45,391 bases of DNA from Fischerella thermalis PCC 7521. GTDB taxonomy: Bacteria > Cyanobacteriota > Cyanobacteriia > Cyanobacteriales > Nostocaceae. A model generated the notes under the pieces. The model saw nothing but the letters and a program-made list of their open reading frames with translations. It searched no databases and was not told the DNA's origin. The DNA lies in NCBI RefSeq assembly GCF_000317225.1, contig NZ_AJLL01000058.1, positions 1 through 45,391 of the forward strand. The letters are read 5' to 3'. The position numbers and the translations under genes are program-made. This document shows, in pieces, positions 8,625 to 16,991 of this stretch (positions are counted from its first letter, which is position 1; each line of letters starts with the position of its first letter).

Positions 8625-9329
8625 TTAATTCTCACTTTGGGGTAATTGTTGTGGTGATGATTGTGTATTTCCTTGACTACTGGGTAATTGTGCTTTCATC
8701 TCTAACAGATCAGCATCTACTTCCGATTCTAGTTTTGCAAATCGTTTTTCTAATTCATCTGTTCCTGTAACGGCAATTGCTTCTTTTTGTGCTTCTAGTT
8801 GTAGAACTTTTTCTTCCATGCGCTCAAAAGCATTCAAGCTGCTTGTTCCAGAAACGCCTTCCAGCAATTCTTGCAATTTGACGCTCGCTTCAGCAGAACG
8901 AGCGCGAGCAATATACATATCTTTTTTAGTTTTGAGTTCAGTAATTTTTAGCTCTAGCGATCGCATATCTTTTTTGAGTCTAGCGACAACACTGCTTTGC
9001 TCTTCTATTTGATGAAGAAGGGCTGTGGCTGTTTCTTGGTAAGCGCGACGTTTGGTGAGGGCTTCCCGTGCTAGAGTTTCGTTACCTTGTTGTAATGCTA
9101 ATTGGGCGCGACGATACCATTCAAGAGCTGCGGATTGGGCTTGCGCTGCTTGCCGTTCTGTACGTTTTTGGCTAGCGATCGCCGCGGCTATAGCCTGGCG
9201 CAGTTGCACCAGATTATCCTGCATTTCCAAAACGGTTTTTTCCAGAACTTTTTCTGGATCTTCCGCAGATCCAACTAAACTGTTGATGTTAGCACGAATT
9301 ACCTGCCCAATCCGGTCAATTAGTCCCAT
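8625..9329 (-). CDS. PspA/IM30 protein without Vipp1 tail
   Basis: 234 aa from the ATG at 9329, which has a strong GGAGGG ribosome binding site directly upstream; the ATG at 9341 would include that site in the coding region. It has the same architecture as the neighbouring Vipp1-like protein: amphipathic start GLIDRIGQVIRANINSLV, then DPEKVLEKTVLEMQDNLVQLRQA and long coiled-coil helices. It ends in a Ser/Gln-rich tail with no added C-terminal helix, as in stress-type PspA. Known PspA proteins protect the cytoplasmic membrane against leakage. Origin by tandem duplication followed by specialisation is inference. The SPOR-like gene lies upstream. Confidence 0.88.
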   Translation of the reverse strand: MGLIDRIGQVIRANINSLVGSAEDPEKVLEKTVLEMQDNLVQLRQAIAAAIASQKRTERQAAQAQSAALEWYRRAQLALQQGNETLAREALTKRRAYQETATALLHQIEEQSSVVARLKKDMRSLELKITELKTKKDMYIARARSAEASVKLQELLEGVSGTSSLNAFERMEEKVLQLEAQKEAIAVTGTDELEKRFAKLESEVDADLLEMKAQLPSSQGNTQSSPQQLPQSEN

Positions 9330-9402
9330 CTCGCCCTCCATCTACATTGTCACGGTGGTTTTGCCTACACCCCTATTTTCCTACACCCCATCTTCAATCA
9401 GG

Positions 9403-10647
9403 CTACTCTACTTTGGCTGTAATTCCTTTGCTTTGTAAAAATTGCATCTGCTTTTTAACTTGTTCTTTGGTTTTGAAAGCTCCTAGATAAATCGCTTTTT
9501 TATCTTTGGATAAATAAGCATCAGGAACTACTTGCCGTACTTTAGCCAAGCTTTTTTCATCTTGATTATCTGTAAATATGTGAAAGAATCCATCTCTCGA
9601 TGGTTTTATTCCTGGATCATCGATATTTTGCAGAGTTGGAGTTGGAGTGGGGGTGGCGGGGGTACTAGCAGCAACAGTTGGTGATGGAGTTGGGGAGAAT
9701 GTCGGTTGCGCCTCCATAGTCTCAATAGTGTTTTTTGTGGGTGCAACTGTCGGATTTTGAGTAGCAATTGGAGTAGATACAGCTATGGGTGTTGGCTTAG
9801 GTTTTGGTGTTAAAGCAACAACATCATTGGGGTCTTTGACTTCTGGAAATTCGCTATTTGCGAGATTGGGAAATTTGGGTATGGGTGTCAGTTCTGGTTC
9901 AGCAACTGTGGTGGTTACTGGTTGGTTGTTGGCGGTTGTTGTTTGATTGTCAGGAGTATTTTTTTTAAATAAACTGCCAAGGCTCAAATTTGGCAAACTT
10001 TTTGGATTAAAGACTGCATAACCAAGGCTAAGACTCGCCATCAACATCAACAGCATCGAGCCTATACCCAAAGGCGAAAGCAGACTGTCATTGGAATTAT
10101 TCCGCTTTTGGGTTGGTGATTGTTCTTCTGTCAAACTTCGCAGTAGCGCTTCTGATGATTCTAAATAGTCATCAGGTGGTTTGGGGTTGCTTTCGGGCTT
10201 AACGAGATTGTCACTTTGATTTGTTTTAATGAATGCAGGCACAATACTGGCAGAATTGGGTGCAGGTGTAGAGGGCATTTTGGAAGTGTACTGTTGTGCA
10301 GTTTCTTCCTGGATCGGTCCTGGAAGCTGTTGTGTCTCTGGCTTGGGTGTTGATGGTACAGTGGTGGAAAACTGGGTTAAGGATATTTCCTCACTACTGT
10401 TGGTAACTGGTGATGGGATTTTAACTTCCGTTGTTGGAGTAGCTGTTATCTGTTGGAATTTACTACTGGTGGAAACACCCATACGAGTTTGACTAAGTGT
10501 CTTGTATGTGAATCGTGTGCGCCGATAACGTGCCAACTCTTGATCTAGTTGCACTTCTAAACTCGCCAGTGCTGCTGCAAGTACTGGCTTTAATTCAGGC
10601 GTTTTGGAGGATTTTGCACCCGTATCTACTAGAGGGTTTTGACTCAT
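9403..10647 (-). CDS. SPOR-like domain membrane protein
   Basis: 414 aa. The N-terminal 180 residues are hydrophilic and Pro/Thr/Ser-rich, then one membrane segment (about 192-212, LGIGSMLLMLMASLSLGYAVF), a Pro/Thr-rich spacer with many TPTPT-type runs, and a C-terminal domain of about 65 residues (DGFFHIFTDNQDEKS to FLQSKGITAKVE). The ending YLGAFKTKEQVKKQMQFLQSKG fits the SPOR/sporulation-related fold that binds denuded peptidoglycan. A bitopic protein with its SPOR domain in the periplasm is therefore likely, perhaps at division sites. It is upstream of the two PspA-family genes on the same strand. Confidence 0.72.
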   Translation of the reverse strand: MSQNPLVDTGAKSSKTPELKPVLAAALASLEVQLDQELARYRRTRFTYKTLSQTRMGVSTSSKFQQITATPTTEVKIPSPVTNSSEEISLTQFSTTVPSTPKPETQQLPGPIQEETAQQYTSKMPSTPAPNSASIVPAFIKTNQSDNLVKPESNPKPPDDYLESSEALLRSLTEEQSPTQKRNNSNDSLLSPLGIGSMLLMLMASLSLGYAVFNPKSLPNLSLGSLFKKNTPDNQTTTANNQPVTTTVAEPELTPIPKFPNLANSEFPEVKDPNDVVALTPKPKPTPIAVSTPIATQNPTVAPTKNTIETMEAQPTFSPTPSPTVAASTPATPTPTPTLQNIDDPGIKPSRDGFFHIFTDNQDEKSLAKVRQVVPDAYLSKDKKAIYLGAFKTKEQVKKQMQFLQSKGITAKVE

Positions 10648-10816
10648 TGCCTATTTGCCTCAAACCTAGACTGCCCGATTAATCACAAGGTAAACTAAAA
10701 AAGCCAATTGCGATCGCTAATTGCTTTATTTATTAAAATAGTTGTACCAACACTATTGTAAATTTGCATATATTTAATGCATCAACCAAATTGAGTTGGG
10801 ACACGCATTAACTAGG
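10648..10816. promoter_or_regulatory. Divergent intergenic region
   Basis: 169 bp between the divergent SPOR-like (-) and DciA-like (+) genes, AT-rich with one HIP1 octamer around 10710. It must hold both promoters; no boxes are assigned. Confidence 0.4.
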
Positions 10817-11374
10817 ATGTCGTTTAAATCTATTAATGATATTTTATGTCTTCTGCAATTAGAGACGAAATTACAGGAGCAACCTTTTCAACGTTTGCTC
10901 AAGTGTTGGTCTGAAGTTGTAGGAACAACAGTAGCAGCTCATGCTCGTCCATTGTCTCTTCAGCGTGACGTGTTGCGGGTGGCAACTTCTAGTGCAGCTT
11001 GGGCGCAGAACTTAACTTTTGAACGCCAACGACTACTTGTCAAGTTAAATGCAGTACTACCGACTCCGTTGGTAGATATTCGCTTTTCGACTGCTGGCTG
11101 GCATTCTGCTAAACAAGTTGATCAGCCACCCAAGTTATCTGCACCACTTCAACATCCCAGTTACCTTGGTAAAGAATTTAGTATAGAAAATGATGTGAAG
11201 TCTACTGCCAGTGATGCGAATACGGCTTTTGCAGACTGGACAGTGGCAATACAAGGGAGATTACAGGGTTTACCCCTTTGTCCGAACTGTGAATGCCCCA
11301 CACCCCCTGGTGAACTCCAACGTTGGGGGGTTTGTTGTTTGTGTGCCGCCAAAAAGTTTTCTCAAAAAGAATGA
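10817..11374 (+). CDS. DciA-like (DUF721) protein with C-terminal zinc ribbon
   Basis: 185 aa from ATG 10817; a TTG at 10796 is the only upstream alternative. The first 100 residues match DUF721/DciA: an N-terminal helical part, then LLKCWSEVVGTTVAAHARPLSLQRDVLRV and the SAAWAQNLTFERQRLLVKLN segment. DciA proteins interact with the replicative helicase DnaB and are the likely ancestral helicase loader in bacteria without DnaC/DnaI. A linker of about 50 residues leads to two CxxC pairs (CPNC, then 13 residues, then CCLC), a probable zinc ribbon. Single gene; the function in this organism is inferred from the family. Confidence 0.75.
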   Translation: MSFKSINDILCLLQLETKLQEQPFQRLLKCWSEVVGTTVAAHARPLSLQRDVLRVATSSAAWAQNLTFERQRLLVKLNAVLPTPLVDIRFSTAGWHSAKQVDQPPKLSAPLQHPSYLGKEFSIENDVKSTASDANTAFADWTVAIQGRLQGLPLCPNCECPTPPGELQRWGVCCLCAAKKFSQKE

Positions 11375-11849
11375 AGGCGATCGCACCACATAGACGCGTT
11401 AGCAGTGAGTCGGTGCGGTGGACTCTTTCCCCGGCATAAAGGAGCGACTGCGGGAAACCCCGAAAATTATAGCACGTGGCGTCACCTGGCGTACACCCAT
11501 AGACGCAACAGCGGCTTCCGCAGGGTAGGACACAAAGGACACAAAGATTGGTAGGGATTGGTGATTTTTGTTGGGTCATATGAAAGTACAACCCTTGTGT
11601 CCTCCCGTTTCGGGGGTAAAATCTTACTCCCTCCCCGTTTCCTACGGTGTACTATGAATCCTGGTTTTCCCCCACCCTAACCCTCCCCTTTACAAGGGGA
11701 GGGAGCTGGATCTTTTGTTTCCCCGCGATATTGGGAATTAAGGGGGGTAAATCCAACTTCTGTGTACACGCTAGCGCTGTTTTGTTTAGGGTTGGGCAGG
11801 GGTTCTTTTTATTTGCGCAAGAGGGGTCTATCATTGTTTAACTGATGAC
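11375..11849. repeat. Repeat-rich intergenic region between convergent genes
   Basis: Contains a degenerate AGACGCG... mosaic repeat (about 11385-11530, related to the one at 44760) and a perfect 10-bp hairpin CCCTCCCCTT/AAGGGGAGGG with a 3-nt loop (11681-11703). The hairpin sits between the convergent DciA-like and HTH genes and could stop transcription from both sides. No gene; the open frames here lack coding character. Confidence 0.6.
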
Positions 11850-12818
11850 TCATTGCTGAAGTGAAGACAAAGAGTAAACCTGACCATCAATTAACAGCCG
11901 GGTGATACCTTTGGCTTGGAGGTGGTAGCGGGCCTTATGCAACATTCTGCTATCAGGAATTTTTACCACGCGATCGCGTTTGGTAGAAAAGCGCTTTGCG
12001 ACTCGGTGATTATCAAACACTGGCAAAGTTCTTTCTTGGGTTTCTGGACTGGGAATATATCCCAAGTCGCCAAACTCTCGCAGTGGTCTGGTGATCAATT
12101 CTGAGGAACGATCAATCACTAAATAACAGGTTCTGGGTAAACTAGCTGCTGATAATGGTAAGACTTGTACAAAACTGTCACCTGTTCTGGCTCTTGCTAC
12201 TAAACGTGGTCGTTCTCGATATTCTTCTTCCTCGAACTCTTCATCATCAAAGTCTTCTTCTAGCTCCTCATCTAAATCTTCTAACTCTTCTGACTCGTCT
12301 AGCAAGTCTTCACCCAGCATCTCCGCGATCGCTTTAGTATCTGTATGTACATCTTCGAGCAGCGGACTTGGGATATTTGCGATTTCTTGGGCTTGAGGTT
12401 CTAAAAGTTCTAATTGTTTGACGACTGGTGGTGCAGTCTCTTTGGCTGCTGAAGAACGCCGCTTGACTCTCCTACTATTGGAGGTGGAATCAGTCAAGTC
12501 AGCTGCAACCACAGGAGTAGGTTGCTCTTGTTGCAGAGGAGTTACCTCCTGCTGTGGTTGCTCCTTAATCTCTGGCTGTGACTGCACAAAGGACGGCAGG
12601 TGATCATAACTTACCTGTGCTTTGCCTTCAGGAGTTCTAGCAGCACGCTTTAACGAAACAAGGTATTCGTACTCATCTTCTGGTAGAGTACTTTTGAGTA
12701 AGCGACTAATAGTCGAGTTACTCACGTCATAGCGTTCTGCTAAAGTAGAAGTTGTTTCAGCAGTTTTACGGTATAATTTCAGGATTTCTTGTTTATCCGA
12801 TTCTGTTAGTTTTCTCAC
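11850..12818 (-). CDS. HTH protein with acidic middle and conserved C-terminal domain
   Basis: 322 aa. Residues 1-60 (KLTESDKQEILKLYR, then TLAERYDVSNSTISRLLK) form a helix-turn-helix like that of transposase/resolvase N-termini. A Pro/Gln/Ser-rich linker and a very acidic tract (about residues 165-200, nearly all Glu/Asp) lead to a C-terminal domain of about 110 residues (RPRLVARARTGDSFVQVLPL to LIDGQVYSLSSLQQ). There is no DDE catalytic core, so it is not a transposase; a DNA-binding regulatory or architectural role is inference. It starts 22 bp after the membrane-protein gene on the same strand, so the two are probably co-transcribed. Confidence 0.7.
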   Translation of the reverse strand: MRKLTESDKQEILKLYRKTAETTSTLAERYDVSNSTISRLLKSTLPEDEYEYLVSLKRAARTPEGKAQVSYDHLPSFVQSQPEIKEQPQQEVTPLQQEQPTPVVAADLTDSTSNSRRVKRRSSAAKETAPPVVKQLELLEPQAQEIANIPSPLLEDVHTDTKAIAEMLGEDLLDESEELEDLDEELEEDFDDEEFEEEEYRERPRLVARARTGDSFVQVLPLSAASLPRTCYLVIDRSSELITRPLREFGDLGYIPSPETQERTLPVFDNHRVAKRFSTKRDRVVKIPDSRMLHKARYHLQAKGITRLLIDGQVYSLSSLQQ

Positions 12819-12840
12819 GGCAGGACACCAAAAAAATTTT

Positions 12841-13767
12841 TTAACTACGTTTTCTGACTCGTTCTCGACGGGAACGGCTTAATGATGCGTCGTGTTCCAA
12901 GACAGCACCCATACCAAATAAAACTCCACTCCAGACCCAAAACACTTCCAGTATTTCTCCACTTTGATAATTGGGAATCGAATTTGTGGCGTATTTATAC
13001 CACATATCTGCAATGTAGAGCGAAAATGCCGCAGCTGCAATCATACGCCAAGAAAGAGAAACTCGTCCGCCCCAAAAAGCCAGCAGTAGAGTAGTAGCGA
13101 TAATTAACAGCAATACGTCGCTGATCACGTAAAACCAATTTAAAGCAGAAGCAACAATTTCTAACCCAGGAGAATATTGGGCTTGGACTGCTGCGGTCTG
13201 TGGTTGATTGGAAATTAGCCATGCCAACGCACTGCCAAAGGCTCCTATTGCCAATACTATTATCCACTGTGAAGTTTCTAAATTCAGTCGCCTAGAAGCC
13301 ACTGCTAAAACCATACCGACGCCCAGCAACAGATATGTTATTACAAAAAATACATCACCTAATGACGGAAAAGGTTCTTCTTTTAAGACAATTTCCGTAT
13401 ACCCAAAAAATATCCCTCCCAGGAAATAAGAAAGCATACCAATACCAATTGCCAGCCAAACGTTGCGATCGCTAACAATTTGCTGACTGCGCCAATTCCT
13501 TAGACATAAAATACTAGCAGATAGATAAGCCATTGCCTCAAAAACATTTGTGCCAAAAACATACCAATCAGCACGCCTGAGGCAAGTTGTTGCTTCCTGG
13601 GCTTTTGCGCTCAGTTTTGCTACACAGTCTGCTCCTACTGGAACCTTGGCACTAAACAATAAAAAATACAATAGTGCCAGTACACCCCAACCTATGCTAG
13701 CCAAAATAATGTTTTGAGTGGTGAATAAAGATTTAGAACCTTGAGATTTGTTGTAAACGCTACTCAT
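12841..13767 (-). CDS. Multi-spanning membrane protein of unknown function
   Basis: 308 aa with about eight hydrophobic segments: about 20-42 (IILASIGWGVLALLYFLLF), 72-87, 105-125, 137-158, 168-188, 205-232, 240-258 and 275-290. The part PFPSLGDVFFVITYLLLGVGM resembles a motif in the 7-8TM sensor modules of cyanobacterial GGDEF and histidine kinase proteins, but no catalytic domain is attached. The C-terminus is short and Arg-rich (SRSRRERVRKRS), presumably cytoplasmic. It is followed by the HTH protein gene 22 bp downstream, hinting at a membrane sensor and DNA-binding partner pair; that is speculation from context. Confidence 0.65.
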   Translation of the reverse strand: MSSVYNKSQGSKSLFTTQNIILASIGWGVLALLYFLLFSAKVPVGADCVAKLSAKAQEATTCLRRADWYVFGTNVFEAMAYLSASILCLRNWRSQQIVSDRNVWLAIGIGMLSYFLGGIFFGYTEIVLKEEPFPSLGDVFFVITYLLLGVGMVLAVASRRLNLETSQWIIVLAIGAFGSALAWLISNQPQTAAVQAQYSPGLEIVASALNWFYVISDVLLLIIATTLLLAFWGGRVSLSWRMIAAAAFSLYIADMWYKYATNSIPNYQSGEILEVFWVWSGVLFGMGAVLEHDASLSRSRRERVRKRS

Positions 13768-13902
13768 AATCCTTGACCATGACAGAGTATTCTACAATGT
13801 TTTTGGTTCGCAAGATTACGGGATAAACGCCATATGACAAGGGTTTTGCCAATTAATTTGTGCAGCTATCCAGAATCTCACGTCAATAAACACTGATATA
13901 CA

Positions 13903-14559
13903 TTAATGCCACAGTTTACTCAGTGGAGACTGATTTAGCCAACTGATGAATAGCGATCGCTCTCCTTCGGGCATATCTTGTAATTTATCAGCTACGGGAT
14001 GGGCAAAGTTGGTATTGCCAAAATAGGCTTTTCCTAACCGATGCAGATCTTGCAACAAGGTGATAACATGATGTTCTTGCCAATTAGGAACAGGGACACT
14101 CAGCGGATCGATTTCGAGTAAGTATTTGATTCCCTCCGGGGACGACACCTGAGGAAACTGCCACTGTTGCAAGGTTTCGGCCATTTCTTTCTGAAATACG
14201 GCAGCTTGTCTAGCACCCAAAAAGTCTTCAATGTCCATGTACACAGCTTGCAACAGCAAAATACTAGCTTGGATAAAAATACCAATTTTGCTATGACTAC
14301 CTGTGTCACTACCAAGCTGATCTAAACGAATCTTACCCCAAACGCTAAAACGTTCCGGTTCTTCTAGCAAAATACAAGCTTTACCTTTGTTATCCGTCAA
14401 GTCTCTCCATAAAGCCTTGGCTTCTTCTTCTTGGCTAGCTTTAAAGACGCTTATTAATCTGAAGGTCTGCCCCTGATAATGGAGAATTGGTACTTGCTGA
14501 TCCCGTTTTGGGTGCTGAATGGTCGATATTTCAACATCCTGCCTTTTAAGAATAAACAT
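13903..14559 (-). CDS. Conserved cyanobacterial protein of unknown function
   Basis: 218 aa, soluble, no signal peptide or membrane segment. The sequence is well balanced and looks genuinely coding (MFILKRQDVEISTIQHPKRD start, GIKYLLEIDPLSVPVPNWQE, ending in FISWLNQSPLSKLWH). I recognise it only as one of the conserved hypothetical families of filamentous cyanobacteria and see no catalytic motif. Neighbours on the same strand are maf upstream, beyond a 233-bp spacer with short repeats, and the membrane-protein gene downstream; neither clearly indicates its job. Confidence 0.6.
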   Translation of the reverse strand: MFILKRQDVEISTIQHPKRDQQVPILHYQGQTFRLISVFKASQEEEAKALWRDLTDNKGKACILLEEPERFSVWGKIRLDQLGSDTGSHSKIGIFIQASILLLQAVYMDIEDFLGARQAAVFQKEMAETLQQWQFPQVSSPEGIKYLLEIDPLSVPVPNWQEHHVITLLQDLHRLGKAYFGNTNFAHPVADKLQDMPEGERSLFISWLNQSPLSKLWH

Positions 14560-14792
14560 GACACTAGCAGATAACTCCTCACAGGGGCATTGTTATTAAC
14601 AGTTATTCAGTGATCAGTTATCAGTTTTATGACTGGGTATAAGTCTCCTACCATAAATCTGATAACTGCGGCTGGTACTGTTCGCTGATTTAATATGGCA
14701 GATATCATAACCTTATTAGTTGTTGGTTAGTGTTTGATTGTTGGTAGTTAATTTTACCCAAAAACAAACAACTAGCAACTAACAACAAATTA

Positions 14793-15386
14793 CTAATTCC
14801 AAAAATCTGCCACCTCATACCCCAATTCCTCTAGCATCCGCCGTAGTAGAGGTAAACTGAGTCCAATCACATTACTGTGACAACCTTCGATTTTTTCCAC
14901 AAATAAACCACCACGCCCTTCCAAGGCAAAGGCACCAGCACACTTGAGGGGTTCACCCGTGGTAATGTAGGCGTCAATAGTGCGATCGCTGAGTTGGGCA
15001 AAGTAAACTCTTGTTACTTGATGCTTGACTAAAATGTTTTGATGTAAATTATCGATCAAAGTATGACCAGTATATAAATCACCAAAACTTCCCTGCATTA
15101 CCCGCCAACGTTGGCGCGCTTCCTCAGCATCTGTTGGTTTACCGTGGATCTCACCGTTAATGGCTAAAACTGAATCACAACCCATAACTAAAGCTGATTC
15201 AAACCGAGGCGCTACAGTTTCCGCTTTTCGTTGAGACAGAATTTCTACTAGTTGCGCCGGATCACTGATTTTCACTTGCGACTCGTCAAAATCACTGGGG
15301 CAAACTATTGGTTCGATACCAACAGTTTGTAACAAGCGGCGTCGCGCCGCAGAAGCAGATGCCAGTACAAAGGTTGGAATGCCCAT
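14793..15386 (-). CDS. maf: Maf-family nucleoside triphosphate pyrophosphatase
   Basis: 197 aa, normal Maf length. The family motifs are in order: N-terminal substrate loop [23 protein letters not shown], then [26 protein letters not shown] with the conserved Asp and the KP motif, and the C-terminal [16 protein letters not shown]. Maf enzymes hydrolyse non-canonical or modified NTPs to monophosphates and pyrophosphate; the division link is historical. It follows the CyanoP gene on the same strand, with a palindromic repeat between. Confidence 0.93.
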   Translation of the reverse strand: MGIPTFVLASASAARRRLLQTVGIEPIVCPSDFDESQVKISDPAQLVEILSQRKAETVAPRFESALVMGCDSVLAINGEIHGKPTDAEEARQRWRVMQGSFGDLYTGHTLIDNLHQNILVKHQVTRVYFAQLSDRTIDAYITTGEPLKCAGAFALEGRGGLFVEKIEGCHSNVIGLSLPLLRRMLEELGYEVADFWN

Positions 15387-15450
15387 AGTTTAGGAGGGGG
15401 AGGTGGGGAAGGTGGGGGAGTGTGAGGAGTGGGAAATAACTACTAACCAC

Positions 15451-15480
15451 TGTAGAGACGTGCCATGGCACGTCTCTACA
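15451..15480. repeat. CCATGG-centred palindromic repeat, copy 2 (perfect)
   Basis: A perfect 30-bp palindrome: TGTAGAGACGTGCCA and its exact reverse complement. It lies between maf and the CyanoP gene, flanked by CCACTAACTACTAAC-type short repeats. Confidence 0.95.
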
Positions 15481-15526
15481 ACCACTAACTACTAACAATC
15501 GACCACCAACCACTAATAATCAACAC

Positions 15527-16069
15527 CTAATATACAGAAAAAGAATCAACAGACTCCTCTATCGCATTTTTGACTTTTCGCCAGCGTTTTTCTGGTACTG
15601 AGGCATTAAATGTAAAAAGCTTACCTCGACTGGTGGCAACACTAGCGAGGTTATGTCTTTGTTGCTTATTGGGAAGCGTAATTAAATATTCTAATTTGTA
15701 ATATATTTTGCCGTCAGATTCTACTTGCTCTGCATTGACTAATTCTGCTGTCCGTCCTGAGCCTTCGGGAGCAAGGGCATTTTTGGCCAGCTTGTATCCT
15801 ACTTCACTTGGTGTCCCTAATTCTGGTAGACTTTTCGCTTCTGGTACTGGACTAATTACCACAGAAACATTCTCACTAAATTCTATTAAATCGTGGAAGA
15901 CCACATCTGGGCCATCGGTCACTCTAACTTGCACCCAGCCGTTAGGATATAAAAATTGATAGCCATCACTAGTGTCTACAAAACTTCTGAGAGCGGCAGA
16001 CGCTGTACCGTAGTTAGTAAAGCTAAAGCTCAACACTAGTAACAAAATTACTGCAATTCGTTTCCACAT
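15527..16069 (-). CDS. psbP: Photosystem II PsbP-family protein (CyanoP)
   Basis: 180 aa from ATG 16069; an ATG 13 codons upstream would put a polar segment before the signal peptide, so I prefer the inner start. Residues 1-26 form a signal peptide (MWKRIAVILLLVLSFSF, likely cleavage after ASA). The mature part is PsbP-like: FVDTSDGYQFLYPNGWVQV, GPDVVFHDLIEFSENVSVVISPV, LGTPSEVGYKLAKN, YYKLEYLITLP, and SRGKLFTFNASVPEKRW. CyanoP acts in the thylakoid lumen in photosystem II assembly. There is no lipobox Cys, unlike the lipoprotein form described in Synechocystis. Confidence 0.92.
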   Translation of the reverse strand: MWKRIAVILLLVLSFSFTNYGTASAALRSFVDTSDGYQFLYPNGWVQVRVTDGPDVVFHDLIEFSENVSVVISPVPEAKSLPELGTPSEVGYKLAKNALAPEGSGRTAELVNAEQVESDGKIYYKLEYLITLPNKQQRHNLASVATSRGKLFTFNASVPEKRWRKVKNAIEESVDSFSVY

Positions 16070-16139
16070 TTGTTTCAATTCCTTTGGCTCGGAAGCAACA
16101 CAAAGCAAGTATCATTTGTCGTTTTTCATTCTCCCACGG

Positions 16140-16388
16140 ATGCTAACAACTTACGAACTGCGCTGGTTTTAACCTGGTACAATACCAGAAAACATTCAAT
16201 TTTGGTTTGAACAACATTGTCTAGTTCTGTCTTCCCAACCACAAGAACCACCTTTTGCTGATCATGCCCGTATATTGGAGAATCTTCAAACAACAGCCAA
16301 TTGGATATTGAGTAGTTATCTGGAACAGAGGTTATTAGCTGTTGATTCTTATGCTTACCCAGTTTGGTTAGCACCAGTTATTGGTTAA
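16140..16388 (+). pseudogene. Decayed reading frame with one in-frame TAA
   Basis: From ATG 16140 the frame reads MLTTYELRWF, then TAA at 16170-16172, then continues without another stop (PGTIPENIQFWFEQH to VDSYAYPVWLAPVIG) to TAA 16386-16388. The residues on both sides of the stop look protein-like, and ELRWF.PG.IP..I..WF resembles the start of a conserved cyanobacterial hypothetical family. The second half may not belong to the same family, so this could be a fusion of two fragments. A nonsense-mutated remnant is the simplest reading. An open frame on the opposite strand here (16126-16374) is probably a shadow. Confidence 0.5.
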
Positions 16389-16757
16389 TAGCACAGGTGC
16401 GTTTCTCTATCAGTGCTTGCTTATTATGTGCTGTCTTGAGAATTTGCCTAAAATCATCCATTAAATTATAAGTAATTTGACACAACCTTTAAGTAAAAAT
16501 TTTTACTTTGTTGCCGATAAAAATATTTTGTACAAAATCTATCTTTAGCAAGAAGTAAAATTTTGTTTACTCATGTATTGGAACAAAAGCCATTTAAATA
16601 CTTAATTGAAATTTTATCAAACCTCAAAAAAATTAAATTAATCTTTTTATTGCATAACTGGTAAAGAAATTATGTTATAGATTAAGTAAGGCTAGTAATT
16701 TTATATTGAAAGTTTACAAACCCAGTTTAATTTGTCTGCGATTAACCCACGTCCATC
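16389..16757. other. Intergenic region, no gene seen
   Basis: AT-rich, with long A/T runs at 16480-16680. No reading frame, hairpin or repeat stands out. Confidence 0.5.
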
Positions 16758-16991
16758 ATGATTAAAGCAGCACACTACAAAAACTGGCTGCAAGAAAGCC
16801 GTTATAGGAATCGAGGAAGCGCTTATGTGTTTGCACTTCGATTCAATGTGATGGCTGAAGTTGGAGAATTTCCACCCTAGTTGTTGTGGTTTCAGGTAGA
16901 GAAAGTTTTTGAGCAATCTAAGCAACTTTACATTATCGTTGATGAAAAACGCAGACTTTACATTGACACACAGAAGTTTCAACGAATGTAG
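16758..16991 (+). pseudogene. Second decayed reading frame with one in-frame TAG
   Basis: From ATG 16758 the frame reads 40 codons (KNWLQESRYRNRGSAY, FALRFNVMAEVGEFPP), meets TAG at 16878-16880, then runs 36 more codons (LLWFQVEKVFEQSKQLYIIV to FQRM) to TAG 16989-16991. The composition looks coding, but I cannot name a family. No ribosome binding site precedes the ATG. The minus-strand open frame at 16701-17000 is probably its shadow. Confidence 0.35.

Noticed and set aside
11161-11841. Several overlapping frames downstream of the DciA-like gene
   Set aside because: They translate repeats and hairpins or shadow the DciA-like gene.
11850-12818. Transposase
   Set aside because: Only the HTH resembles transposases; there is no DDE catalytic core, terminal inverted repeat or target duplication.
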